Source: CAIPAT01 sp041665605
GTDB lineage: Bacteria; Verrucomicrobiota; Lentisphaeria; Victivallales; Victivallaceae
DNA: 64,000 nucleotides
Assembly: GCA_041665605.1 (NCBI GenBank)
Contig: JBAYIO010000011.1
Coordinates: 1 to 64,000, forward strand
Reading direction: 5' to 3'
Shown here one piece after another: positions 8,002 through 16,753 of the stretch. The translations under genes and the position numbers were made by a program. Positions within the stretch are counted from its first letter, which is position 1. The number at the start of each line of letters is the position of its first letter. The notes under the pieces were generated by a model that worked only from the letters and a program-made list of their open reading frames with translations, made no database searches and was not told the origin of the DNA.

Positions 8002-9978
8002 ATGAAATATTTTAGACAAGTATTTTTTATTTATTTATTGTTGTCAGCAGTAACATATTCTGCCATGGCGGATGAAGAAACGCATCTGAGAAAATACGCC
8101 GATGGTATACCCGGTGATAAAACTCTGGAGCGAGCGGCAACTATGCAGGTGAAAATTCCAGTAATGTGTCGGGAATGGCATATCTGGTGGGGGGCTCCGG
8201 TCGGCGTTAATCCTCATATTCCCCGCTGGCAGCATTGGAACAACCTCTACTATTACGGGCAATCCGATCCGCAGAAAACGCTTGAACAACTGGTGCCGGG
8301 AACTTCATGGAGACGCTGGATCATGTCCAATGGATATCCGCTGCTCGGACCATATGATGCGGCGCAGCCGGACATTATCCGCTGGCAGTTGGAAACCGCC
8401 AGAAACGCCGGCCTGGAATGTCTTCACATTCATTTATGGCCGTCAATTTCGGATGAAGGCATTGACTTCACCCCGCTGCCGGTTTTTGAGCAAATTCTTG
8501 ACACTGCCGCAGCGATGAAATACCCGGTTGCCGTACACGATGAAATCCAGTTCCGCCGCCCCAATGTTACGAAGGCGCAACTGCTTAGCAATTCCATCAA
8601 ACGTACGGCAATGCTGGTTAAACGTTACGGCAACCATCCCGGATGGTACAAAATCGATAATATGCCGGTCTATTATTTCCAAAATTGGTCTCACTGGCTA
8701 AGAACTCAAGATATGAAGACATACTTTGAGGAAGTGGAAAAACAAGCCGGGCCGGTCTATTGGATGGTCGAACAAAATGGCGATGAAGAAGTCTTTAAAA
8801 TTCCTCAGATCAAAGCGGTGCTATGTTCCAACAATGTATCGTTTATATTTGCGCCTCCATATGGGAATGAGCCGCATTCGTGGGATCAATTATTAACTAC
8901 CATTAAACGTGATAGCGAACTGGCACAGAAATATCACAAAAAATTCGGACTTACCGTTTATACACGATTCGATCCGTCTCATGCGCGCAAAATCGAAAAA
9001 GGGAAAAGCGTGATGTCTGCCGATAATGGGAATTTCATGCTTGACTCAATTGAAAAAGGGCTAAAATTCAAACCGGACTTTATCGTGCTTACACAGTGGA
9101 ATGATTTTGAAGAATGTGCGTTCATTGAACCGGCCTGGGATTTTGACGGTTTTAACGGCGACCCTTACCGGTATTGCCGGATAGTTGCGGCCATGACCGG
9201 GAAAAAATTTACCCTGGCAAAACTGCCTGACCGCAATCAGCTTGATCCGTATATCCGGTTTAAACTATTCGGCGACAGCGCCCCCGGTGACATGGGGCCG
9301 GTGGCGCACTATCCGGTAATCAATGGAACAAAACTTAACGTGACTTGGGCGCCGGATGGTCCGCCGCTGACTGAAGTGCGGTTAGTGCAGAATGAACTGG
9401 CAGTCTGGCAACCGGAGATGTACGTCTATCATCCGGATCAAAAACTGCGACTTGGCAATTGGTCTCATCTGGGACAGAATGGAGAGTTGTCAGGAAACAG
9501 GGAATTGCGTTTTTATGCACCAGGTATGGTTGCGGCGACGCCTCAAATCATTTGGATCGGCATAAAAGCATTCATCCCGGAGGGAACGCAGATGACCGTC
9601 AATTACCGGGGGCCGCATGAATATTTCCGAATTGATTCCAGGTGGGAATCGCGGCAGGTCCAGTTGGATAAAGGTTTTTCGTGGCCGATGCCGGATAAAT
9701 CAAAATATTACTGGCTCCCGCTCTACAGCGCCGGATTTACCGGAGCTGAAGGCGATCTGCTGATCCGGCTGGGAGGGAAAAAAGAACCCATTTATTTGCG
9801 GGAAATAATTTTATGGGCACCGTGGTTCAAAGGTGTAGATCATAAACCGGAAAGCTCACTAGACTTGAAAGATGTGGATATAACCAGACCGCTTGTTGTG
9901 GTTGGTTACGATAAAGCTGGAAACGCCGGGCAACCGTTATTGATAAGCCAGGATATTACCTCCGTAAAAAAACAATAA
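8002..9978 (+). CDS. Secreted GH71/GH99-like glycosidase candidate
   Basis: The product has 658 residues from the ATG at 8002. This start is chosen over 7993 because CAGGA lies eight bases before it and the first ATG sits inside that ribosome site. The signal peptide likely ends after SAMA (about 24). Residues 45-400 look like a TIM barrel of the GH71/GH99-like group: EWHIWWGAP and HW near the start, HLWP, a central PGWYKIDNMPVYYFQ segment, and LTQWNDFEE plus EPAWDFDGF near the end. The C-terminal part (about 420-650) is beta-rich and may bind carbohydrate. Substrate (alpha-mannan, alpha-glucan or host glycan) cannot be told from sequence alone. Confidence 0.65.
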   Translation: MKYFRQVFFIYLLLSAVTYSAMADEETHLRKYADGIPGDKTLERAATMQVKIPVMCREWHIWWGAPVGVNPHIPRWQHWNNLYYYGQSDPQKTLEQLVPGTSWRRWIMSNGYPLLGPYDAAQPDIIRWQLETARNAGLECLHIHLWPSISDEGIDFTPLPVFEQILDTAAAMKYPVAVHDEIQFRRPNVTKAQLLSNSIKRTAMLVKRYGNHPGWYKIDNMPVYYFQNWSHWLRTQDMKTYFEEVEKQAGPVYWMVEQNGDEEVFKIPQIKAVLCSNNVSFIFAPPYGNEPHSWDQLLTTIKRDSELAQKYHKKFGLTVYTRFDPSHARKIEKGKSVMSADNGNFMLDSIEKGLKFKPDFIVLTQWNDFEECAFIEPAWDFDGFNGDPYRYCRIVAAMTGKKFTLAKLPDRNQLDPYIRFKLFGDSAPGDMGPVAHYPVINGTKLNVTWAPDGPPLTEVRLVQNELAVWQPEMYVYHPDQKLRLGNWSHLGQNGELSGNRELRFYAPGMVAATPQIIWIGIKAFIPEGTQMTVNYRGPHEYFRIDSRWESRQVQLDKGFSWPMPDKSKYYWLPLYSAGFTGAEGDLLIRLGGKKEPIYLREIILWAPWFKGVDHKPESSLDLKDVDITRPLVVVGYDKAGNAGQPLLISQDITSVKKQ

Positions 9979-9994
9979 GCAGACATTTATCACA

Positions 9995-10615
9995 ATGAAA
10001 AAGAGAATACTGTTGTTGATGTTATTTTTACTGCGGCCTCCAACTTGGGCTGAAAACATCCTTGTCGAACATTTTGATAACAAAGAATCATGGCAGATTC
10101 TTGGCGGGAATGTTCAAATCCGTCCGTATCTGCCGGGCGTGGAGCACACTCCGTTTATGGCTCTTGGCAACGCAGCCATTGCACACAAAATAGATCTGAA
10201 TCAGCCGGTAAAAATTAAAATTAAAGTATTGCATAGCGATTATAAGCGCGGTCTTTTCATTGTTTTTTTTGACGCTGCCATGACTAAGGGATTCGGCGTA
10301 CTCTGGGATTCTTCGCTGGAAAGTGGATTTGGCGGTCAAGGCTTTGTCGCCCCGATTTCTTTTGACCTGCAAAGTAAAGTTAACGCCATGTCGGCATACA
10401 AAACTCTGGAGCCACGTGTCGCATCCGGACATTCTGCAATCAGATTGCCGTTTGCCGAATTTGAAATCAATATCATCACTGGCGGCAGGATGAGTGTCTC
10501 GGTAGACGGGCAACAGAAATTCAATGTTCCAGTTCCCGTGAATTACGAGATAAAATATCTAGTTCTACGAGCGAATACCTGGGGATTCTTTGATGATCTT
10601 GAGGCCGTCCGGTAA
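9995..10615 (+). CDS. Secreted jelly-roll-like protein, function unknown
   Basis: The product has 206 residues with a signal peptide ending at about residue 19 (TWA/EN). The remainder is beta-rich with LVEHFDN at the start and VSVDGQQKF plus FFDDLEAVR at the end, a pattern seen in concanavalin-like or DUF1080-like sugar-binding domains. It begins 16 bases after the GH99-like gene and is probably the last gene of that operon. A glycan-binding role is inferred from fold pattern and context only. Confidence 0.6.
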   Translation: MKKRILLLMLFLLRPPTWAENILVEHFDNKESWQILGGNVQIRPYLPGVEHTPFMALGNAAIAHKIDLNQPVKIKIKVLHSDYKRGLFIVFFDAAMTKGFGVLWDSSLESGFGGQGFVAPISFDLQSKVNAMSAYKTLEPRVASGHSAIRLPFAEFEINIITGGRMSVSVDGQQKFNVPVPVNYEIKYLVLRANTWGFFDDLEAVR

Positions 10616-10704
10616 TTACCGATCCACTAAGTTTTATAAAGTTTTAATAAAAACACTCGGATAATACATCAAAATATAAATGTCATTTATGTGGGAGATA
10701 AACA

Positions 10705-11862
10705 ATGCATCTTCGTGAAAAACGTAGAATTATCAATGTGGATTTTTCGGTCCTCTGTACCGATGCCTGGACATTGAAAGGTGAAATGTTCGGTGAGAAG
10801 CAGATTCGAAACCTTCTTGACAAATATCGTGATACAGGCTTCGATGCGGTGGCGTGGCGCACTCGCTTTGCAGGGAAAGCTGTTTATTGGGGTAAAACCA
10901 TCGCACCTTTTGACGGTTGTTACGACATGCGATTGATCGGTATGCGTGAGGTTATGAAAAAGATTGATCCGCTGGCCGTTGCCATTTCACATGCCCATGA
11001 TATCGGCTTGAAAATATTCAGTTGGGTGGACCCGTTTGACTGCTATATCATCGGAGCAGATGATGATTTTTTCCGGATAAACTGTGAATATCTTCTTCGT
11101 GCGAAAAACGGAGCAATTCTAAGAACACCATGTTACAACTATCCCGAGGTGCGCGCCAGATATGTCGATGAAGCGCGGGAGTATATGCAATACGGTGTTG
11201 ATGGTATATCATACAGTTTATTTAATACGCATCTGTGGGGCAGTCGTGTTCCTTATGATGCGGAAGGACAATATATCTACGGATATAACGAACCGATTGT
11301 CGCTGCTTACAAGAATAAATTCAATATCGATATTCTGAAAGAAACGCCTGATTCCGAACGACTGGCGCACATTCAAGGAGATGGCATAACGGAATTATTC
11401 CGGGAAATACATGCGGCAGTTAATGCGGCAAATGTTGAAGTACTAGTGACAACGCGCATGGATGATCACCTGGGAGGCGGCATATACCCGCACGCATGGA
11501 TTTACAACGATTGGCATACATGGACTCAACAGGGTATAGTTGATACGATTGCGTTCGATCATTGTATGAATCCAATGCAGACATTAAAGAAAATAGTGAA
11601 TGAAAAAGCGTCGATGGTGAATAAATCCTGCCGTCTTGGCATTTGGTTCTGCGTCTGGCATAACTATGCAACAGACGAGTACAGCCGTGTATTCCAGAAT
11701 GAATTTTTAGCCACAAAAGAAATGACGGACATAATTATTCATGAGGCGGGGTCTTTTGTATTTGGTAAGACATCTAGCGTCCCACAGCATCCGGCATCGA
11801 ATACCACGCTTTGGGATGTATGGCATTCATGCCCCAGGCCAGAATCATGTGTACTGGAATAA
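10705..11862 (+). CDS. GHL10/family 10-like TIM-barrel protein, probably cytoplasmic
   Basis: The product has 385 residues with no signal peptide. The sequence follows the putative glycoside hydrolase-like pattern of GHL10 and related DUF families: LLDKYRDTGFDAVAWR, AHDIGLKIFSWVDPFD, AREYMQYGVDGISYS and VDTIAFDHCMNP, each a predicted strand end with acidic residues. The last 30 residues (TSSVPQHPASNTT onward) lack the expected barrel end, so a late frameshift or truncation is possible. It lies 89 bases after the secreted jelly-roll gene and probably shares the AraC-linked sugar programme. Activity is unproven. Confidence 0.6.
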   Translation: MHLREKRRIINVDFSVLCTDAWTLKGEMFGEKQIRNLLDKYRDTGFDAVAWRTRFAGKAVYWGKTIAPFDGCYDMRLIGMREVMKKIDPLAVAISHAHDIGLKIFSWVDPFDCYIIGADDDFFRINCEYLLRAKNGAILRTPCYNYPEVRARYVDEAREYMQYGVDGISYSLFNTHLWGSRVPYDAEGQYIYGYNEPIVAAYKNKFNIDILKETPDSERLAHIQGDGITELFREIHAAVNAANVEVLVTTRMDDHLGGGIYPHAWIYNDWHTWTQQGIVDTIAFDHCMNPMQTLKKIVNEKASMVNKSCRLGIWFCVWHNYATDEYSRVFQNEFLATKEMTDIIIHEAGSFVFGKTSSVPQHPASNTTLWDVWHSCPRPESCVLE

Positions 11863-11967
11863 TGACTTTAGTGTATTTCATTATTATTCGCTCGATACTC
11901 GCCGGATCGATAGTCATGGTTTAATCAGGGTCTAATCCACTAACATGTTGCCTTATTCTCAGTCTGA

Positions 11968-13287
11968 TCAGCTCAAAAGCAAATCGGGGAAACGCTCATC
12001 GGCGGTTCTGAGAAACTCCAGAAGAGCGCGCATGTCGTCGAATATTCCCGCAGGAAACGCAATTCCGGCATGTTCGAACAGCATCCGGAAAGCATCGCTT
12101 ATATTCATTCGTTGAAACTGCGGGAAATGGTTCTCGCAGAAATGGATAAACTTCAGCGTGGCGAAAGCGTCAAACCAGGTATTGAAAGCCTGCGCCAGCC
12201 GTTCTGAAGACGCCCGGTTATGCCGGAACATGGCCGGCCAGGCCTGATCAAAGGCGTTGTTTTTGAAAAACAGCGCGGCATCAGGCGCAAGCACTTCCGC
12301 CACGAGTGCGGGAAGCCGGGAAAAATCATGCGGCGAATCGATCACGCCAATGGCAGCATAAAGTTTTTTAAGTTCAAAAAATATGGACGGATTGTAAAAC
12401 TTCAGACTTTTCCCCTGCATGATATCCCGGATTCTGGGACCGGTGCCGAACGGCACCCGGTCGGAAGGCCGGGACGATGGAAAAACACAACTGGCGTTGA
12501 TCTGGCCGATGCCGCCGGTTTTCCGCAACGCCTGCATGAAGTAGAAATCCTCGCCGCCGTTGCGTTCGCGCATGCCCCCTGCCCTGACGTAAGCCTCCGC
12601 GGCGCAGACCGTCGCCGAGCCCAGGGAATAATAGGCGTAAGGCGAACCGGCAACCCTCAGCGCAATGACAAAATAGCGCATAAAGAGTTCATATTCAGCA
12701 ATTGCCGCACTTTCCGCCGGGTCGGTTGAGTCCTGATGCCTGAAACGGAACACCGCGCCGGCAAGGCCGGGATGGCGGAGAAAGAACTCAACCGCACTTG
12801 ATAAGTATGCCGGCTCCACCAGCGTATCCGCGTCCAGACAGAAAATCAACGGCGGGACCGGTACTTCGGCGAAATCCAGATGCGGCAGCGCCGCATCCAT
12901 GCCCAGCCGCCGGGCCTCGCCCACCCCGCCTTTGCGGCTGATTTCCCGGCCCGGCGAAGACGCATCCATCCAGAACAGCGTGCCGCCAGGCACAAGTCCG
13001 CCGCAAAATGTCCGGTCGCCGCCGCGCAGTTTGGACAGCATCAACTGATTATCCTGAATTTTATTGACCGGGGTTTCAGTTGAATTATTGATTACGACCA
13101 GCACCATGGGTTCATTCAATTCGGGTGGATTGCCGGCGGCCAGCGCCGCCAGTGTGCAGGGCAGACTGTCCGACTCCGCCAGCGCGGGGATTACCACCGC
13201 ATGATGAAAACGGCGGCCCGGCGCCGGTTCGATGTCATCCTGACGCTTTATCCGGGACAGGTATTTTTGAAAATTTCTTGAATCCAT
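11968..13287 (-). CDS. Glycosyltransferase family 2 protein
   Basis: The product has 439 residues. A GT-A fold is indicated by HAVVIPALAESDSLPCTLAAL near 28-50, VLVVINNST near 62-72, the metal-binding CLDADT near 150, and GGEDFYFMQALRKTGGI near 242-258 as the acceptor/base region. It lacks membrane helices and so is a cytoplasmic or peripheral enzyme. The sugar donor and acceptor are unknown. It starts five bases after the rsmA stop, making it the third gene of the fmdB-rsmA operon. That is an unusual partner for an rRNA methylase, and co-transcription may be incidental. Confidence 0.8.
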   Translation of the reverse strand: MDSRNFQKYLSRIKRQDDIEPAPGRRFHHAVVIPALAESDSLPCTLAALAAGNPPELNEPMVLVVINNSTETPVNKIQDNQLMLSKLRGGDRTFCGGLVPGGTLFWMDASSPGREISRKGGVGEARRLGMDAALPHLDFAEVPVPPLIFCLDADTLVEPAYLSSAVEFFLRHPGLAGAVFRFRHQDSTDPAESAAIAEYELFMRYFVIALRVAGSPYAYYSLGSATVCAAEAYVRAGGMRERNGGEDFYFMQALRKTGGIGQINASCVFPSSRPSDRVPFGTGPRIRDIMQGKSLKFYNPSIFFELKKLYAAIGVIDSPHDFSRLPALVAEVLAPDAALFFKNNAFDQAWPAMFRHNRASSERLAQAFNTWFDAFATLKFIHFCENHFPQFQRMNISDAFRMLFEHAGIAFPAGIFDDMRALLEFLRTADERFPDLLLS

Positions 13288-13292
13288 ACAGG

Positions 13293-14117
13293 CTATCTGT
13301 TCAGCAATTTTGCCAGTTTCAAATAGGTGTCAGCGCTGAAGTCGCCGGGGCGGGCTTCGCGGGAAATATTCAGTTCGGTCAGGGCGCTTTCAACCGCCTG
13401 GCGGTCGTAAGCGGCCAGCAGCGGCTTGAATATCTGCTTGCGTTTCTGGGCAAACATGACTTTTGCCAGTTCATTGACCTGCCGGCGCGATTCCATATCC
13501 GGAATTACCGGTTTCAGTTTGAATTGCGCAATCGCCGACTCCACTTCGGGTTGCGGGAAGAAAACCTGCGGCGGGACGGTGCGCAACAGTTTGACATCAT
13601 ACAGCAACTGCGTCCTGACCGACAGCGATCCGTAATTGCCGGTGCCGGGCCCGGAAGCCAGCCGCATGGCCATCTCCTTCTGCAGCATGAACAGCATATT
13701 CAGCGGCGGCATTTCCATTTCAAGCAGCCGGGCGAGAAAGACACTGCTGATGGAGTACGGCAGATTGGCCACTGACCGGAAAGGTTTGCCCGGAGGCAGA
13801 AAATCATTGAAATTCACCTGGCAGGCGTCGCCTTCGATCAAATGAAAATTGCCGGGCAGCGAGTGTTTGCGCAGGAAATCACATATCCGGTAGTCGAACT
13901 CGATGGAGTATACTTCCGCGCCGGCGTCCAGCAGCTTCCGGGTAAGCGCGCCGAAACCGGGTCCAACTTCCAGAATAATCTCTCCGGGCTGCGGATCGGC
14001 GGTACGGATGATGAAATCCAGGAGGTTGTTATCGATCAGGAAATTCTGTCCCAGCACTTTTCCGGGATGAAAGTGATTGAATTCCTCCAGCAGGCTCAAT
14101 AATTCTTTTTTATTCAT
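13293..14117 (-). CDS. rsmA: 16S rRNA (adenine1518/1519-N6)-dimethyltransferase
   Basis: Dimethylates two adjacent adenines in the 3'-terminal loop of 16S rRNA during small-subunit maturation, using S-adenosylmethionine. The 274 residues match the KsgA family (about 270). Motifs: GQNFLID (23-29), the SAM-binding VGPGFGALT (51-59), acidic EFD for motif II, GDAC for motif III and the catalytic NLPY (118-121). The C-terminal domain contains MFAQKRKQI and the usual helical end. It lies between fmdB and a glycosyltransferase gene with short gaps, so it is probably co-transcribed with both. Confidence 0.95.
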   Translation of the reverse strand: MNKKELLSLLEEFNHFHPGKVLGQNFLIDNNLLDFIIRTADPQPGEIILEVGPGFGALTRKLLDAGAEVYSIEFDYRICDFLRKHSLPGNFHLIEGDACQVNFNDFLPPGKPFRSVANLPYSISSVFLARLLEMEMPPLNMLFMLQKEMAMRLASGPGTGNYGSLSVRTQLLYDVKLLRTVPPQVFFPQPEVESAIAQFKLKPVIPDMESRRQVNELAKVMFAQKRKQIFKPLLAAYDRQAVESALTELNISREARPGDFSADTYLKLAKLLNR

Positions 14118-14139
14118 TAATTTATTTTGCCGGGATTAT

Positions 14140-14367
14140 TTATTTCAGGTGGCAGCAGCCGCTTGAGCATTTGTGGGAATCCGCTGACGGACAGCTCTTT
14201 TGCGCCGGACAGGCGGAAGTACTTGCCACACTGGCGGCGAATACTGAAAGTTTGCGCTCCACTTCCATGGAAGCGCATTTCGCGCAAGCCGTCTTTTCCT
14301 GGCTGTTTTTCACCAGTTTCTCGAATTCAGCGCCGCATTTCCCGCATTTATATTCAAATATCGGCAT
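14140..14367 (-). CDS. FmdB-family zinc-ribbon protein with Cys-rich tail
   Basis: The product has 75 residues. The start MPIFEYKC at 14367 is preferred over the ATG two codons upstream because AAAGG lies eight bases before it and the family starts this way. The zinc ribbon uses C8-x2-C11 and C28-x2-C31. The second half is unusual: a Ser/Ala-rich stretch with further cysteines ending KCSSGCCHLK, which could bind a second metal. Function is unknown across the family. It heads the rsmA operon. Confidence 0.85.
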   Translation of the reverse strand: MPIFEYKCGKCGAEFEKLVKNSQEKTACAKCASMEVERKLSVFAASVASTSACPAQKSCPSADSHKCSSGCCHLK

Positions 14368-14464
14368 AATCATTTCCTTTGTTACAGGATTGTTCTAAAA
14401 ATATATATGCGGATAAATTACTGTGTTGCGGGAAAATATCAATGAAAAGTTTATGGTATTTTCC

Positions 14465-14493
14465 TTGACTTCAAGCCGGTATGGATTTTATTT
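14465..14493 (+). promoter_or_regulatory. Putative promoter of the Nudix gene
   Basis: TTGACT (14465-14470), a 17-base spacer and TTATTT (14488-14493). The start of transcription would be near 14500, about 34 bases before the ATG. Confidence 0.45.
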
Positions 14494-14533
14494 ACTCTGT
14501 CAGCAAATAATTTTACATTAAAGAAAGCCGGTT

Positions 14534-14926
14534 ATGAAAAATATATCCGTTTGTGCGGCGGTGATCGCCAGAGGCGATCAGGTACTGGTAACCACCCGGC
14601 CGCCGGGTCAGGAAATGTCCGGCCGCTGGGAATTCCCGGGCGGCAAGATTGAACCCGGCGAATCGCCGTCAGAGTGTCTGAAGCGGGAGATAAAAGAGGA
14701 ACTTGACCTGGATATTATGGTTTTCGACATTATGTTCATAACGGAATATGAGTATCCGGGAAAGAAAGTACATATCCGGTTCATGCGCTGCAATGCCGGT
14801 CAGGGAAACCCGGACCCGGTACCGCAGGAGGGGCAGCAGTGGGCATGGGTAAAGCGCAATTCCCTGCCGGAAATTGATCTGCTTCCAGCCGACAGGCCGT
14901 TTGCCGATTTTTTAGCGAATATTTAA
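14534..14926 (+). CDS. Nudix hydrolase, MutT-like
   Basis: Probable nucleoside triphosphate pyrophosphohydrolase of the MutT/CTP-pyrophosphohydrolase type, which removes damaged nucleotides such as 8-oxo-dGTP. The 130 residues match the family. The Nudix box runs from GGKIEPGE (36-43) to REIKEE (51-56), with all metal-binding glutamates present. The Gly usually following the box is replaced by Asp (LDLD), seen in some members. LVTTRPPG and RWEFPGG are typical of the MutT group. The gene stands alone between fmdB (divergent) and the ECF operon. Confidence 0.88.
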   Translation: MKNISVCAAVIARGDQVLVTTRPPGQEMSGRWEFPGGKIEPGESPSECLKREIKEELDLDIMVFDIMFITEYEYPGKKVHIRFMRCNAGQGNPDPVPQEGQQWAWVKRNSLPEIDLLPADRPFADFLANI

Positions 14927-15017
14927 GAACAAAAGGCAATAAAACCGGGATTCCGGCGTTTTATGAATAAAGAAAGAAAGGCACAAAACCATAGAAATGG
15001 CAGTAAAAAGGACAGAT

Positions 15018-15563
15018 ATGGAGTTAATTAAAGGTTATCTGTCCGGAGCCGGCGGGGATTTTGAAGAATTATATGACAGGTATAAGAAATTGTTGTACGG
15101 TTATTTGAACAATATGCTGCCGCAGCAGCAAAGCACTGTGGATGACATCTTTCAGCAGACCTGGCTGAAAGTGATACAGAAATTGCCGGAATACCGTTGC
15201 AACAATCACTTTTCCGCCTGGATGATCAGAATCGGCCACAATCTGGTCATTGATCACTTCAGGAGGAATAAGAAATTTGTAAATCAAATATCGCTTGACA
15301 GTGAAGATTCACCGGATTTCCCTGACACGGACAAACTGGTGTGGGACAGCATGGATCATTCGGACTTCGAACAGGCGCTGGGCCGGGTACTGGAAACTTT
15401 GCAGGAGGAGCAGCGCGAGGTGTTCATGCTGAGACACAATAAAGTCAGCTTCAAGGAAATCGCCGAGATACAAAACTGTTCGATCAATACCGTACTGGCC
15501 AGAATGCAGTATGCGATAAGAAATCTTAAAAAGAGTCTGGCGGCTTGGAAAACAGGGAATTAG
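15018..15563 (+). CDS. ECF-type RNA polymerase sigma factor
   Basis: The product has 181 residues from the ATG at 15018, which has AAAAAGG seven bases upstream. A start at 14997 would add seven residues and has no good ribosome site. Region 2 spans about 15-80 (FEELYDRYKKLLYGYL, DDIFQQTWLKVIQKL, FSAWMIRIGHNLVIDHFRR). Region 4 spans about 120-175 (QREVFMLRHNKVSFKEIAEI, then SINTVLARMQYAIRNLKK). The next gene, three bases on, encodes its likely anti-sigma factor, so the pair forms a stress-sensing module. Confidence 0.9.
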   Translation: MELIKGYLSGAGGDFEELYDRYKKLLYGYLNNMLPQQQSTVDDIFQQTWLKVIQKLPEYRCNNHFSAWMIRIGHNLVIDHFRRNKKFVNQISLDSEDSPDFPDTDKLVWDSMDHSDFEQALGRVLETLQEEQREVFMLRHNKVSFKEIAEIQNCSINTVLARMQYAIRNLKKSLAAWKTGN

Positions 15564-15566
15564 AAA

Positions 15567-16061
15567 ATGAAAGACGCATGTAAAAATTACATTGAAACAA
15601 TTTTAGCTGACAACGAAGAACAGCGTGCCGCATTCAGGGCACACTGCGGAGAGTGTCCTGAATGCGCAGCGCTGGCGTCTGACTGGAAACGGCTGCGCAA
15701 GGCTAGGATTCCGGTCGAAGAAGTTCCGTTGTCCCTGGATTTTGCCGTATTGGCCGCCGCCGGCAACGCATTGAGGGAACGGCTGCGCCGGCGAAGAGTC
15801 GCGCTCCGCCGGATAATCTACTACGGGGCCGCCGCCGCCTGCGTGGCGCTGGCCTGTCTGGTTACAATCTTCCCGCCCGCCGACCAGGCCCGCGGGCACA
15901 GGGAAATTGCAAAGAGCTGGGACTGGTCTAAATTTGACAAGGAATTATTTGAAACCGCGGCGGCGATTGAAATCAGCAACCATTGCATCAGCATATCCGG
16001 CACACCGGACGCGCCAGCTCCGAATTTACCCGTAATTGAAGAAGAACCAGAGCAAATTTAA
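15567..16061 (+). CDS. Anti-sigma factor with zinc-finger motif and one membrane helix
   Basis: The product has 164 residues. The N-terminus carries the HxxxCxxC zinc motif (His26, Cys30, Cys33, in HCGECPEC) of zinc-containing anti-sigma domains that bind ECF sigma factors. One membrane helix lies near residues 85-102, followed by a periplasmic tail of about 60 residues. It begins three bases after the sigma gene stop. Such proteins hold the sigma factor at the membrane until a signal releases it; the signal is unknown. Confidence 0.82.
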   Translation: MKDACKNYIETILADNEEQRAAFRAHCGECPECAALASDWKRLRKARIPVEEVPLSLDFAVLAAAGNALRERLRRRRVALRRIIYYGAAAACVALACLVTIFPPADQARGHREIAKSWDWSKFDKELFETAAAIEISNHCISISGTPDAPAPNLPVIEEEPEQI

Positions 16062-16069
16062 GGAGAAAG

Positions 16070-16693
16070 ATGAATTATTTAAAGTTTATTGCGGTATTAA
16101 CCTTAACCAGTTGTGCTGCTTTATTGCCAGCCGCCGGTGATGACCAGACTAAAGCAGTCACGGATAAAACAACTGAAACCGCTGATATAAAGCCGGCAGA
16201 TAAGGCTGGCGATAAAGCTGATAAAAAGACAGATAAGACGTTTGATAAAAAAGCGGTCAGGAAGACTGCACAGGGGATGAACCGCGAAGAACGTCCGCTA
16301 TTAATGTATATTGAAAAACTTTCCGCAGAGGATAAGGCGAAACTCAGAGAGCTTTACCAGCAGGACCCGGAGAAATTCAGGAAAGAACTAAGAGCCAAAG
16401 TACAGGAATTGAGAAAACAGGAAAGCGGCGTTCAAAAAAACATCAGCGGCCTGGCGGAAAAATACCATAAAGCGCAAACCCCTGAAGAAAAGCAGAAATA
16501 TCTGGCCCAGTTGAAAGAGGCCAGCCAGAAAGAATTCAACCGCAATCTGGAAAGAAGCAAAACGGAATTGGACACTTTGGAAAAACGGTTGAATACTTTG
16601 CGACAGGCTTATGAAAATAGAAAAAACAATGCAGACAAGATCATTGACGACCAGGTTGAATATCTTACCCGGGATCCCAGCCTGCACTGGTGA
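16070..16693 (+). CDS. Exported Lys/Glu-rich coiled-coil protein
   Basis: The product has 207 residues. A signal peptide (about 1-22) is followed by a low-complexity Lys/Asp/Thr stretch with repeated DK motifs (about 25-65). A long helical region (about 75-200) of heptad character follows, e.g. KLRELYQQDPEKFRKELRAK. The helical part recalls periplasmic chaperone-like or metal-sensing proteins near ECF operons, but I cannot assign a family. It starts eight bases after the anti-sigma gene with a strong AAGGAG site, so it is the third gene of the operon and may be a periplasmic sensor or target. Confidence 0.65.
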   Translation: MNYLKFIAVLTLTSCAALLPAAGDDQTKAVTDKTTETADIKPADKAGDKADKKTDKTFDKKAVRKTAQGMNREERPLLMYIEKLSAEDKAKLRELYQQDPEKFRKELRAKVQELRKQESGVQKNISGLAEKYHKAQTPEEKQKYLAQLKEASQKEFNRNLERSKTELDTLEKRLNTLRQAYENRKNNADKIIDDQVEYLTRDPSLHW

Positions 16694-16721
16694 TTGACTT
16701 AACGGCTTTTCCCGCTATATT
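16694..16721 (+). promoter_or_regulatory. Promoter of the YhcH-family gene
   Basis: TTGACT (16694-16699), a 16-base spacer and TATATT (16716-16721). It lies directly after the stop codon of the preceding gene and separates the YhcH gene from the ECF operon. Confidence 0.6.
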
Positions 16722-16753
16722 GTTTCCCCTTAAATATAAAAGTGAGGAAACAT

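Noticed and set aside
11741..11935. 64-codon plus-strand frame after the GHL10-like gene
   Set aside because: No ribosome site or family resemblance; noted only as a possible sign of a late frameshift.
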